The notes below the pieces were generated by a model. It was not told the DNA's origin. It ran no database searches and saw only the letters and a list, made by a program, of their open reading frames with translations. A stretch of 64,000 nucleotides of DNA from Leifsonia sp. 71-9 (lineage in GTDB: Bacteria; Actinomycetota; Actinomycetes; Actinomycetales; Microbacteriaceae): NCBI RefSeq assembly GCF_001898805.1, contig NZ_MKVJ01000014.1:104410-168409 (forward strand). Direction: 5' to 3'. Below are positions 1 through 7,390 of the stretch, piece after piece. Each line of letters begins with the position of its first letter. Positions within the stretch are counted from its first letter, which is position 1. Both the position numbers and the translations under genes were made by a program.

Positions 1-234
1 CATGCTCTTGAGCTCCTCCCAGCCGTCCTCGATGGGTGCGAGGGCCGCGGTGCCGATCACCGCGTCTCCATCGACCGCCGTCCAGACGCGCACGCCCGGC
101 CGCTGCAGGCCCGCGAGATCGAGCGCGTGCCGGCTCTCGGGCGGGGCGGTCGGCTCCATGTCGTCGAGGTGGGCTTGGAGGAAGTCGCGCAGCGCGGTCG
201 AGTCGAAGTCGGCGGGGACGATGGTGAAGCTCAT
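1..234 (-). CDS. GNAT-family N-acetyltransferase, N-terminal part (truncated by window edge)
   Basis: The reverse strand reads MSFTIVPADFDSTALRDFLQ and runs off the window after 78 codons. It continues with a PPESRHALDL segment and a WEELKSM segment. This matches the N-terminal half of small GNAT acetyltransferases of the PsiF/YsnE-like group, in which LKSM lies just before the acetyl-CoA binding motif. That motif (Q/RxxGxG/A) is outside the window. I chose the ATG at 234 because the overlapping upstream ATG at 238 is in another frame. The substrate cannot be told. Confidence 0.75.
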   Translation of the reverse strand, partial: MSFTIVPADFDSTALRDFLQAHLDDMEPTAPPESRHALDLAGLQRPGVRVWTAVDGDAVIGTAALAPIEDGWEELKSM

Positions 235-306
235 GCATCGACTCTAGAGAACGCGTGTGTCCGCCGTGTTTCGACGCCGCTCGGCCAGCACCGGTAGGGT
301 GCACGC

Positions 307-768
307 ATGAACGCGCGCAGGCGGGTGATGGCGGTCATGGCCGTGGCGGTCGCCACGGCCGCGGTCAGTGGATGCGCGTCGCTCGTGGAGCGCTCGTATC
401 CCGGGGAACCGCCGGAGTCCCGCCTCCCGGCGACGTCGCTCTCACCGTCGCCGTCGCCGGGCTCCTTCGGATTGCCGGACCCGGATCTCGGTCCGCGTGC
501 GCAGTGGGCGGACGACGGACGCCTGCTGGCCGTCACCCTGGGTGGCTCGTCGACGTGCCCGACGGAGCCGAAAGCGCTCACGGTCGAGGCGCCCGACCGG
601 CTCCTCGTCGAGGTGAGCCAGCGCGGCGGGTTCTTCGGGGCGTGCACTGCCGACCTGGCGTTCGTCACCTACGAGGTGCGGGTGCCGGACGAGCTCGCGG
701 CCTCCCTCCCCGTGACGGTGACGGTCGGCGACACCTCCGTGGACCTTCCGCCGCGACGGGGAGGGTGA
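307..768 (+). CDS. Small secreted lipoprotein, function unknown
   Basis: The 153-residue protein starts with a signal peptide (MNARRRVMAVMAVAVATAAV) that ends in the lipobox VSGC, so Cys23 is the likely lipidated residue. A Pro/Ser linker (about residues 40-55) follows, then a small domain with two cysteines (about residues 83 and 112) that could form a disulfide outside the cell. I do not recognise the domain. It is divergent from the GNAT gene and convergent with the folate pair. The start at 307 fits the signal peptide; no strong ribosome binding site is seen. Confidence 0.7.
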   Translation: MNARRRVMAVMAVAVATAAVSGCASLVERSYPGEPPESRLPATSLSPSPSPGSFGLPDPDLGPRAQWADDGRLLAVTLGGSSTCPTEPKALTVEAPDRLLVEVSQRGGFFGACTADLAFVTYEVRVPDELAASLPVTVTVGDTSVDLPPRRGG

Positions 769-787
769 CGGGCCGAGCGGCGTCCGC

Positions 788-1702
788 TCAGCGTCCCGTC
801 AGGCGGGCCAGTCTGGTGAGGTTGCGGGCGGCCATGGCGACCGTGAGGGGTCCGACGCGCGGCACGAAGACGCCCGCCCGCTCCTTGGCCGACTCGTCGA
901 AGTTGGTGAACTCGGCGACATCGACGCAGATCGCGCCGGCGCGGATCTCGTCCCCGCGGATGAGCTCGAAGTCCCGGGAGGGCACGGCGGAGATGACCAC
1001 GTCGGCGTCGGCCAGTGCCGCTGCGCGGTCGATCCCGGAGGTGCGCACCTCGTGGGTGTGGCGCCCGATGGCCGGCTCGTACGTCACGGCTCCGGCGATG
1101 TCGAGCGAGTGGACGCGGGCGCCGTCGTTGGCCAGCATCGCCGCGAGGGGACGACCGACCACCTCGCTGCGATTGATCACGCACGCCGTCACGCCCTCGA
1201 GCGGGGCGTTCTCCCGGGTGCCGCGCATACCGGCGCGGTCCAGCAGCTTCAGGATGGCCAGGGGCGTGCACGGGAGGATCGCGCGCTGAGTCCGGTCCGC
1301 GTCGACGAACCGCTCGTTCTCGTACAGCAGGCGGCTCCAGAAGGAGTGCATGCCCTCGATGTCCTTGCGGGGGTCGACCAGCTCCCGGAGCCACCGGTCG
1401 CCGCGGCGATCGGTGAGCGGGTAGTAGAGGAAGATCCCGTCCACGTCGGGGTCGACGTTCGCGGTCGCGACGGCACGCTCGGCCTCCTCCGGCACCACGT
1501 GACGGAGGTCGAACTCGATCCCGACATCGTCGAAGCCTCGGCGCGCGAACCGCGCATACGTCGCGGCAGGACCCTCGTCCTGGCCGAGGAGGCCGACCAC
1601 CCGCAGTGTGCGACCCTCCGCGCGGAAGCGGTCCACATCCTGGCGGACCTCGTCGCGGAAGGACGCCGCCACCGGCGACGGGTCGAGAATGATCGCGGTC
1701 AT
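788..1702 (-). CDS. Methylenetetrahydrofolate dehydrogenase, MTD1-like (FolD superfamily)
   Basis: This 304-residue protein oxidises or reduces the 5,10-methylene/methenyl-THF pair in one-carbon metabolism. The Rossmann part carries INRSEVVGRPLAAMLANDGA and the front part ILPCTPLAILKLL, both close to the yeast MTD1 type rather than ordinary bacterial FolD. In bifunctional FolD the cyclohydrolase lysine sits in a YxxxK motif; here the equivalent is Tyr49-Ala-Arg-Phe-Ala53, so the lysine is missing. A monofunctional, NAD-dependent dehydrogenase is therefore likely (inference). Its ATG at 1702 overlaps the stop of the upstream cyclodeaminase gene by 4 bp, so the two are probably translationally coupled. 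Confidence 0.85.
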   Translation of the reverse strand: MTAIILDPSPVAASFRDEVRQDVDRFRAEGRTLRVVGLLGQDEGPAATYARFARRGFDDVGIEFDLRHVVPEEAERAVATANVDPDVDGIFLYYPLTDRRGDRWLRELVDPRKDIEGMHSFWSRLLYENERFVDADRTQRAILPCTPLAILKLLDRAGMRGTRENAPLEGVTACVINRSEVVGRPLAAMLANDGARVHSLDIAGAVTYEPAIGRHTHEVRTSGIDRAAALADADVVISAVPSRDFELIRGDEIRAGAICVDVAEFTNFDESAKERAGVFVPRVGPLTVAMAARNLTRLARLTGR

Positions 1703-2280
1703 GAGGCCTCCTGGAGACGATGGGCGAGCTCGTCGCGCGTCGCCCGCAGTTCCGGCGCGCGCACGGAACTCGAGCGGTCGAGCTGAGCGATGTTGACGTC
1801 GACGGTGCGGATGGCCGCCCACGCTGCGCCGACGACGATGTCGCGGCCCGCGATCACGTCGCTGACGATTCCCGGCTTCACCGCCGACTCGGCGTCGTGC
1901 GACGCGACGAGGGCGTCGATGAGGGCTGCGACGAGCTCGAGCGGACGCTCCGTCGCCGCGACGGTCGCCGCCTCGATCAGCCGCCGACGCTCCTCGCGCT
2001 CGGTGTCGGTCGACCGGGGCGCACGATACGCGGCCATCAGGTTCTCGAAGTCCGCCACGTCGGCATCCGCTCCGGGGACGATCCGCTCCCGGATGGCGTC
2101 GAGCCGCCCGCTCAACGGCCCCAGCTCGGGGTCCGCCGTCACAGCCAGAGCCATCTGGACGAGGCCGACACCGAGCGCGCCCGTGATCGCCGCGATCGAA
2201 CCTCCGCCCGGCGTCGGTTCGGACGATGACGTCCGCGACAGCAGCTCCGACGTGGGGAGCGCCCACAAACCCTCTTGCAC
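1699..2280 (-). CDS. Cyclodeaminase/cyclohydrolase family protein (FTCD C-terminal type)
   Basis: The 193-residue protein has the family signature TPGGGSIAAITGALG near residue 23, followed by a mostly helical body, as in formimidoyl-THF cyclodeaminase. Known members release ammonia from 5-formimidoyl-THF to give 5,10-methenyl-THF, or act as methenyl-THF cyclohydrolases. The product is the substrate of the dehydrogenase encoded directly downstream (4-bp overlap). That dehydrogenase appears to lack its own cyclohydrolase lysine, so this protein may supply the missing step. The start is GTG at 2280. No formimidoyltransferase domain is fused or nearby. Confidence 0.85.
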   Translation of the reverse strand: MQEGLWALPTSELLSRTSSSEPTPGGGSIAAITGALGVGLVQMALAVTADPELGPLSGRLDAIRERIVPGADADVADFENLMAAYRAPRSTDTEREERRRLIEAATVAATERPLELVAALIDALVASHDAESAVKPGIVSDVIAGRDIVVGAAWAAIRTVDVNIAQLDRSSSVRAPELRATRDELAHRLQEAS

Positions 2281-2342
2281 CCACTCAGCCTATCCGGGGC
2301 GGCCGTGCGGCAGCGCACCGCCGTGTCGGCGGCAAAACGAAG

Positions 2343-2367
2343 AAACCCCCGGTCTCCCGGGGGTTTT
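2343..2367 (-). terminator. Rho-independent terminator of the tRNA Gly-Cys-Val unit
   Basis: Read on the minus strand, a GC-rich hairpin (ACCCCCGG ... CCGGGGGT) is followed by TTTCTTCG. It begins 8 bp beyond the 3' end of tRNA-Val(GAC) and would end the three-tRNA transcript. The A-rich 5' side also gives a T-run on the other strand, so it may work in both directions. Confidence 0.8.
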
Positions 2368-2374
2368 CATTCTG

Positions 2375-2446
2375 TGGGCGATACTGGGATCGAACCAGTG
2401 ACCTCTTCCGTGTCAGGGAAGCGCGCTACCGCTGCGCCAATCGCCC
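2375..2446 (-). tRNA. tRNA-Val (anticodon GAC)
   Basis: The minus strand folds into a 72-nt cloverleaf. The acceptor stem GGGCGAT pairs with ATCGCCC, the anticodon arm is CTTCC-CTGACAC-GGAAG with GAC in the loop, and the T-arm contains GGTTCGATCC. Discriminator A is at 2375. CCA is not encoded. Confidence 0.95.
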
Positions 2447-2471
2447 AGAGCCTGAACCAGGTTCAGGATCG

Positions 2472-2542
2472 AGGTGGATACGGGATTCGAACCCGTGTAT
2501 ACGGCTTTGCAGGCCGCTGCCTCGCCTCTCGGCCAATCCACC
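2472..2542 (-). tRNA. tRNA-Cys (anticodon GCA)
   Basis: The minus strand gives a 71-nt cloverleaf. The acceptor GGTGGAT pairs with ATCCACC, with discriminator T at 2472 as expected for tRNA-Cys. The anticodon loop is CTGCAAA, giving GCA, and the T-loop is GGTTCGAATC. CCA is not encoded. It lies between tRNA-Gly and tRNA-Val on the same strand. Confidence 0.95.
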
Positions 2543-2612
2543 GAAGCCAACAACACGGAAATAACCGTACCGTATCGAGAGGCCCGGGATCCGAAGACAC
2601 CGGGCCGACTCG

Positions 2613-2685
2613 AGCGGATGACGAGACTCGAACTCGCGACCCTCACCTTGGCAAGGTGATGCGCTACCAACTGCGCTACATCCGC
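2613..2685 (-). tRNA. tRNA-Gly (anticodon GCC)
   Basis: The minus strand gives a 73-nt cloverleaf. The acceptor GCGGATG pairs with CATCCGC, the anticodon arm is CACCT-TGCCAAG-type with GCC, and the T-loop is GTTCGAGTC, with discriminator T. It is the first tRNA of a three-gene minus-strand unit and lies just below a recognisable promoter. Confidence 0.95.
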
Positions 2686-2719
2686 ATTTCGTTCCGCAGT
2701 TTCCCGCGGCACTTGAATG

Positions 2720-2748
2720 ACTTTAGCCGATCCTTTCGCCGAAACCAA
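2720..2748 (-). promoter_or_regulatory. Promoter of the tRNA Gly-Cys-Val unit
   Basis: On the minus strand TTGGTT (2748-2743) and TAAAGT (2725-2720) are separated by 17 bp, a good fit to primary-sigma -35 and TANNNT -10 elements. Transcription would begin about 28 bp upstream of tRNA-Gly. Confidence 0.55.
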
Positions 2749-2862
2749 AACCGGACACGCCACCCGGGTGTGTCGCCGCGCCCGGGCCGCCCGATGTGCA
2801 TTCCGCGCCCCGCGTCGGCTAGTATCGAATCTCGCAGCCGGGTGACCGGGTGCACATCCCAC

Positions 2863-2938
2863 GGGCGATTGGCGCAGTTGGTAGCGCGCTTCCTTCACAC
2901 GGAAGAGGTCATCGGTTCGAGTCCGGTATCGCCCACCA
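2863..2938 (+). tRNA. tRNA-Val (anticodon CAC)
   Basis: The plus strand gives a cloverleaf with acceptor GGGCGAT/ATCGCCC, anticodon loop TTCACAC (CAC) and T-loop GGTTCGAGTCC. Unlike the three minus-strand tRNAs it encodes its 3' CCA (2936-2938). Its sequence is close to the tRNA-Val(GAC) at 2375, suggesting an old duplication. A TAGTAT -10-like hexamer lies at 2820-2825. Confidence 0.95.
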
Positions 2939-2945
2939 GATCACG

Positions 2946-2972
2946 AAAGCCCCCGGTACGCCGGGGGCTTTT
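2946..2972 (+). terminator. Rho-independent terminator after tRNA-Val(CAC)
   Basis: The hairpin AAAGCCCCCGG-TACG-CCGGGGGCTTT is followed by T and starts 7 bp beyond the tRNA CCA end. Confidence 0.85.
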
Positions 2973-2980
2973 CCATTTGC

Positions 2981-3060
2981 GGAGATGACTGCTACGCGCA
3001 GGGACGAGCGCGGCCCGGCGCCGCGGCGCAGTCGTCCCGGGAGGCAGCACTCGCGTCTAC
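2981..3060. repeat. Dispersed palindromic repeat, copy A
   Basis: This stretch aligns without gaps to 4631-4710 at about 61 of 80 positions (offset exactly 1650 bp). The best-matching core includes GTCCCGGGAGGC. Each copy can fold on itself, because GGGACGA near the left end pairs with TCGTCCC (or a variant) near 3040. The two copies flank one lipoprotein gene. No T-tract follows, so it is not a standard terminator. Confidence 0.5.
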
Positions 3061-3155
3061 TCCGTTACGTGCCGACACGAGGATCCTTCTGTGGGATGAG
3101 CCGCATCCGTTTTCCGACGGACGACGGATGCACGGCGGTCGGCTGAACTGGTCGC

Positions 3156-4574
3156 ATGACGACGACTCGCCGCCGCGCACCGGGCCCTCCCTGCATTCTC
3201 CTGTCGGCTCTCGTGGCGTCCGCGCTTCTCGTGTCCGCGTTGACGGGGTGCTCGCTGTTCCCGGATCCACCCGAAGCGCTCGTGCAGCAGGCCGCTCGTG
3301 CGGCCGCCGAGATCGGCGCGCTCTCCGGCGTCGCATCGGCGACGTCCGATGTCGTCGCGCGCGACGAGAAGGACCACCCGGGCGATTGGATTGTTTCGAT
3401 CCGCGTGCTCACCAACACCGTCGAGGGCCTCACCACGGCACCCGAACCTGTGCTGGACGCGGTGCATCGAGTCGACCTCCGGCGCGCCTACCGCGTGAAC
3501 GTCACTCTCGACGTTCCGGGAGGCGCCGGGCTCGCGCCCGTGCGGATCTCCGGTCTCGGAGAGGAGCAGCCAGCACGTGCTGCTGGACCGGACGTCATCG
3601 AGGCAGCCGACCTCCTGCGGAGGCTTCCGCTGGCGAAGCGCGTCACGTTCGAGTCGGGCACGGGCACCGTGTCCCTGACCGATCCGGCCGCGCACGGGTC
3701 GTCCCCTCTGGCCGCGGCAGCGGGCGCCCTCCGCAGCGTCGCCGGCCTCGGCGGCGGGGCACTCACCGTCGTCGCCGTCCTCTGGCCCGACGGAGACCAG
3801 CGAATGTCGCGCTCCATCGAGGTGACGCCGGCCGCTCCGTCCGAGGCTCTGGCGGCGGTCCTCGACCACCTCGCGAGCCGGGACGACGTGACCTGGATCA
3901 CCAGTGACGACAACCGTCCGGACGTGAGCGGGACGCATTCCTCCGTCGACCCGCAGGGATCCCGGCCGACGCTGTCGATCGAGACCGCCCACCCCGAGGC
4001 CGACGCACAGGCCGTCGCGAGCGCTGTCGATCCTGCCGCGGATCGCGGCGAGCGGCCTCGGACCGCGTTCGACCTGCACGACGCGAACCGCTCGCACTCC
4101 GTTCAGGGCTTCGTGGGGCTTCCGGTCGGGTCTGCGGCTCCCGGACAGACCTGGGACGAACTCCTTGCTCCCGCTCCCGACCCCTCTGCGACGGAGGACC
4201 AACGGGCGCAGTACGAGGACGATGTGCGCGGCTTCCTGCAGCGGGCGGCGAGCGTTGCGTCGGCGCCCAGCGATCTGCAACCGAGCGTGCAGCCGGGCGC
4301 CTGCGTCGGCGGAGGCGGGGAGGCCGTCCACGGCTCGGTGTCGCTCCCCCTCTGGCACGACCCGACCTCCACCGACGAATCCGTCGGGAGGGCGTTCGCA
4401 GCGATCACCGCGGACTGGGCGCGTGCAGGACTCGCACCTCGCGATCGTGCGATGGGAACCGACTTCTGGGCTCCGGACGGCAGTCGCCCGGCTTCCGCGG
4501 GCATCGCTCAGGCCAGCATTCGAGGAACGATGGACGGCCTCCGGATCGAGGCCGTCTCGCTGTGCGCGGAATGA
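3156..4574 (+). CDS. Large lipoprotein, function unknown
   Basis: The 472-residue protein begins with a basic region and a hydrophobic stretch (LLSALVASALLVSALTGC) ending in the lipobox LTGC, which predicts a membrane-anchored lipoprotein. The rest is soluble, with few cysteines apart from one near residue 389 and one near the C-terminus (SLCAE). I do not recognise a named domain. Strongly similar-looking lipoproteins are common in Leifsonia-like genomes (general knowledge, not searched). It stands alone between the tRNA cluster and the PatB gene, and both sides carry a copy of the same degenerate palindromic repeat. Confidence 0.75.
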   Translation: MTTTRRRAPGPPCILLSALVASALLVSALTGCSLFPDPPEALVQQAARAAAEIGALSGVASATSDVVARDEKDHPGDWIVSIRVLTNTVEGLTTAPEPVLDAVHRVDLRRAYRVNVTLDVPGGAGLAPVRISGLGEEQPARAAGPDVIEAADLLRRLPLAKRVTFESGTGTVSLTDPAAHGSSPLAAAAGALRSVAGLGGGALTVVAVLWPDGDQRMSRSIEVTPAAPSEALAAVLDHLASRDDVTWITSDDNRPDVSGTHSSVDPQGSRPTLSIETAHPEADAQAVASAVDPAADRGERPRTAFDLHDANRSHSVQGFVGLPVGSAAPGQTWDELLAPAPDPSATEDQRAQYEDDVRGFLQRAASVASAPSDLQPSVQPGACVGGGGEAVHGSVSLPLWHDPTSTDESVGRAFAAITADWARAGLAPRDRAMGTDFWAPDGSRPASAGIAQASIRGTMDGLRIEAVSLCAE

Positions 4575-4630
4575 CCCGGGGCAGCTATGGGCTGCGGCAG
4601 ACGCGGTTCGAGAAGCTCGGCCGAACGCTC

Positions 4631-4710
4631 GCCGACGACTGCGGCGCGCCGGGACGATTGCGGCGCGGCGACGCCGCGCAATGGTCCCGGGAGGCGGCGC
4701 TCGCGGTTTG
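4631..4710. repeat. Dispersed palindromic repeat, copy B
   Basis: This is the partner of the 2981-3060 copy, in direct orientation. Here the internal symmetry is clearer: CCGGGACGATTGCGGCGC pairs with much of GCCGCGCAATGGTCCCGG across a short loop. It sits between the stop of the lipoprotein (4574) and the start of the PatB gene (4769). Confidence 0.5.
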
Positions 4711-4768
4711 CTACGCCCCGTGACACCGGCGGTCGCGCGCCGCCGCATCCTGAGGCACCCTGAACTGC

Positions 4769-5962
4769 ATGAGCTTCGGACCGGCACGTCCCCTGGAGCA
4801 GCTCTATGCGACCAGGTCGAGTATCAAATGGCGCCGCTACCCGGCGGACGTCCTCCCTGTCTTCGTCGCGGAGATGGACTTCGACGTGGAGCCGGCCGTG
4901 CTCGACCGGGTGGCGGAGACGCTGCGCAACTCGGACACGGGCTATCTCGACTCGGCGGGGCCGCTCGCGCCCGCGTTCGCCCGGTTCGCGGATGAGTCCT
5001 GGGGGTGGGAGGTCGACACCGACTGGGTGCACCTAGCGACCGACGTCACCGTGGGCGTGGTGGAGGCCCTGCGTCTCGCGCTGCCGGAGGCCGGCGGCCG
5101 GGTAGTGCTCACTCCCCCGGTCTATCCGCCGTTCTTCGAGATGATCGAGGAGGCGGACGCGATCGCCGTGACCGTGCCCCTGCTCGAGCACGAGGGCTGG
5201 GCGCTCGACCTGGCCGGCATCGAGGCGGCCTTCGCTGCCGGCGTGGACGCGCTGCTGCTGTGCAACCCGCAGAACCCGACGGGCCGATGTCACAGCCTCG
5301 CCGCCCTGGAAGCGCTCGCCCGCCTCGCCGCCGCGTACGACGTGTTCGTCGTCAGCGACGAGGTCCACGCTCCCCTCGCCCACCCGGGCACCGTCTTCAC
5401 CCCGTTCGCCCCCGTGGCCCGCGCCGCGGGCGCCCGTGCCGTGACCGTGACCTCCGCCAGCAAGGCGTGGAACCTCGCCGGCCTCAAGTGCGCCGTCGTC
5501 GTCGCCGCGGAGGAACGCTCCGCCGCGCTGCTGACCCGGCTGCCCGAAGAGCTCGCGGCACGCACCAGCATCCTGGGCCTGCACGCCAACGTCGCCGCCC
5601 TCTCCTGCCTCGACTGGCGGGACGGCCTCCTGGACCTCCTGGTCGCCAATGTGCGGCTGCTGGAGGCCGAGCTGGCCGTCCACGCGCCGTCGGTCACCGC
5701 GATCCGGCCGGACGCGGGATACCTCGTCTGGCTCGATTTCCGCGCCACCGGGCTCGGCGACGACCCGGCGCGCGTGCTCATCAACGAAGGGCGCGTCGCG
5801 CTCAACTCCGGGCTCGCGTTCGGCGAGCCGGGGCGCGGGTTCGCGCGCCTCAACCTCGCCTGCGACCCGTCGACGGTCGTCGAGGCGGTGCGGCGCATCG
5901 CCGCCACGGTGGACGCCCGCGCCGCGGCGGCCTCCACGCCGCTCCTCGTCCGCGCGGTCTGA
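4769..5962 (+). CDS. PatB/MalY-type PLP-dependent C-S lyase (cystathionine beta-lyase)
   Basis: The 397-residue fold-type I PLP enzyme belongs to the PatB/MalY branch (class II aminotransferase-like). It starts near RSSIKWRRYP, has the substrate-domain text VAEMDFDVEPAV and a TPPVYPPFF loop, then NPQNPTGRC (about 166-174), VSDEVHAPL (about 195-203) and the PLP-binding lysine Lys232 in SASKAWNLAGLK. The conserved arginine for the substrate carboxylate should lie in the C-terminal GRGFARLNLA region. Members cleave cystathionine or cysteine conjugates, releasing homocysteine or thiol, pyruvate and ammonia. The convergent neighbour metY also handles homocysteine, so both fit sulfur amino-acid metabolism. 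Confidence 0.85.
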   Translation: MSFGPARPLEQLYATRSSIKWRRYPADVLPVFVAEMDFDVEPAVLDRVAETLRNSDTGYLDSAGPLAPAFARFADESWGWEVDTDWVHLATDVTVGVVEALRLALPEAGGRVVLTPPVYPPFFEMIEEADAIAVTVPLLEHEGWALDLAGIEAAFAAGVDALLLCNPQNPTGRCHSLAALEALARLAAAYDVFVVSDEVHAPLAHPGTVFTPFAPVARAAGARAVTVTSASKAWNLAGLKCAVVVAAEERSAALLTRLPEELAARTSILGLHANVAALSCLDWRDGLLDLLVANVRLLEAELAVHAPSVTAIRPDAGYLVWLDFRATGLGDDPARVLINEGRVALNSGLAFGEPGRGFARLNLACDPSTVVEAVRRIAATVDARAAAASTPLLVRAV

Positions 5963-6007
5963 ACCGCACGACGGGAGAGGCGACCCGGGGTCCGCAGGAG
6001 GCGACCC

Positions 6008-7303
6008 TCAGACCCCCGCGGCGTCCAGCCCGCGCTCGAGGTCGGCGATGAGGTCCCGCGGGCTCTCCAGGCCAATCGAGAGACGCACCAGGCCCGGCGT
6101 GATGCCGGCGTCCGCGCGCTCCTCGGCCGTGAGCTTGGCGTGGATGGTACTGGCGAGGTGGATGGCGAGGCTGCGCACGTCGCCGATGTGCGTCATCGGG
6201 GTGACGAGCTGCAGGGCGTCGATGAAGCGGCGAGCCGCCTCCCGCCCACCGGCGAGCTCGAAGGACACGATCGACCCGGGACCCTTGGGGAGGTACTTCT
6301 GCGCGAGCGCGTGGCCCGGGTCGTTCTCCAGTCCCGGATAGAAGGTGTGCGCGACCTCGGGGCGGCTCGCGAGCAGCTCGGCGACGGCCTGCGCGTTGGC
6401 GACGTGGCGGTCCATCCGCACCGAGAGCGTCTCGATGCCGTGCAGCAGCAGGAAAGTGCTCGACGGCGGCACGGTGGGGCCGTACTCGAGCACGATGACG
6501 GTGCGCACGTAGGCGAGGTAGGCGCTGGCGCCGAACCGCTCGACGAACGACGGGACGCCCGCACGCGGCGGCTCGGTCAGCTGCGGGAACCGGTCGGCGT
6601 GGGCCGCCCAGTCGAACCGGCCGGCGTCGACCACCGCTCCCCCGAGCACCGCGCCGTGACCGGCCAGCCACTTCGAGGTCGAGTGGATGACGATGTCGGC
6701 GCCGTCCTCGATCGGGCGCCACAGGTACGGGGTCGGGACGGTGTTGTCCACGACGAGCGGGACGCCGGCGGCGTGCGCGATCCGCGCCAGCCGCTCGATG
6801 TCGACCACCTGGTTGAGCGGGTTCGGCAGCGTCTCGGTGTAGACCGCACGCGTCGAGGGGCGCACGTGCGCCGCCCAGTCCTCGTCCGACGCGTCGTCGT
6901 CGACGTACTCGAACTCGATGCCCTGCCGCGCGAGCACGCCGCGGAACATCTCGCGGGTGCCCTCGTAGAGGGAGCGCGTCACGAGCACGTGGTCGCCCGC
7001 GGCGGCCAGCGCGGTGAGCGCCGCGGCGATCGCGGCCTGCCCGCTGGCGACGACGATCCCGTCGACCCCGCCCTCGAGGTCGGCGATGCGCCGCCCGGCG
7101 ACGGCGTTGGTCGGGTTCTCATTGCGGGAGTACGCGCGGTAGGCGCTCCTGCCTGCGAAGCGCGCCTCACCGTCGTCGAAGTCGTCGAAGACGTATCCGG
7201 CGGTCTGGTAGATCGGCGTGACCCGCGAGCGCGTCTCGGCGTCGATCACCGCCCCGGCGTGGATCTGGCGCGTCTCGAAGTCCCAGCTACAGTCCTCTGG
7301 CAT
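6008..7303 (-). CDS. metY: O-acetylhomoserine sulfhydrylase / Cys-Met metabolism PLP enzyme
   Basis: The 431-residue protein has the length and motifs of MetY. These are ETRQIHAG at the N-terminus, TPIYQTAGYVFDD, YSRNENPTN (about 58-66), ASGQAAI (about 86-92), the aspartate in VVDNTVPTPYL and the PLP lysine Lys211 in HSTSKWLAGHG. It makes homocysteine from O-acetylhomoserine and sulfide in the cytosol. A O-succinylhomoserine or MetZ role is less likely because of the large insert after the lysine. No SAM riboswitch was seen in the short upstream region; instead a -10 hexamer sits 6 bp from the ATG. Confidence 0.9.
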   Translation of the reverse strand: MPEDCSWDFETRQIHAGAVIDAETRSRVTPIYQTAGYVFDDFDDGEARFAGRSAYRAYSRNENPTNAVAGRRIADLEGGVDGIVVASGQAAIAAALTALAAAGDHVLVTRSLYEGTREMFRGVLARQGIEFEYVDDDASDEDWAAHVRPSTRAVYTETLPNPLNQVVDIERLARIAHAAGVPLVVDNTVPTPYLWRPIEDGADIVIHSTSKWLAGHGAVLGGAVVDAGRFDWAAHADRFPQLTEPPRAGVPSFVERFGASAYLAYVRTVIVLEYGPTVPPSSTFLLLHGIETLSVRMDRHVANAQAVAELLASRPEVAHTFYPGLENDPGHALAQKYLPKGPGSIVSFELAGGREAARRFIDALQLVTPMTHIGDVRSLAIHLASTIHAKLTAEERADAGITPGLVRLSIGLESPRDLIADLERGLDAAGV

Positions 7304-7309
7304 GCGGCC

Positions 7310-7315
7310 ACACTA
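7310..7315 (-). promoter_or_regulatory. Putative -10 element giving a leaderless metY mRNA
   Basis: TAGTGT on the minus strand fits TANNNT and is followed by 6 bp and then the metY ATG, so transcription should begin at or next to the A of the start codon. It lies in the small palindrome ACACTAGTGT (7310-7319). No convincing -35 was found. Confidence 0.4.
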
Positions 7316-7390
7316 GTGTCCGCATCCCGGCACGGCACGTCCGCGGTTCACAGTGCGACACACGGCGGCGGACGGTGTCGGCCGCGCCGC

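Noticed and set aside
7304-7390. SAM riboswitch upstream of metY
   Set aside because: The space is only 87 bp and shows no SAM aptamer features. A -10 element 6 bp from the ATG leaves no leader.
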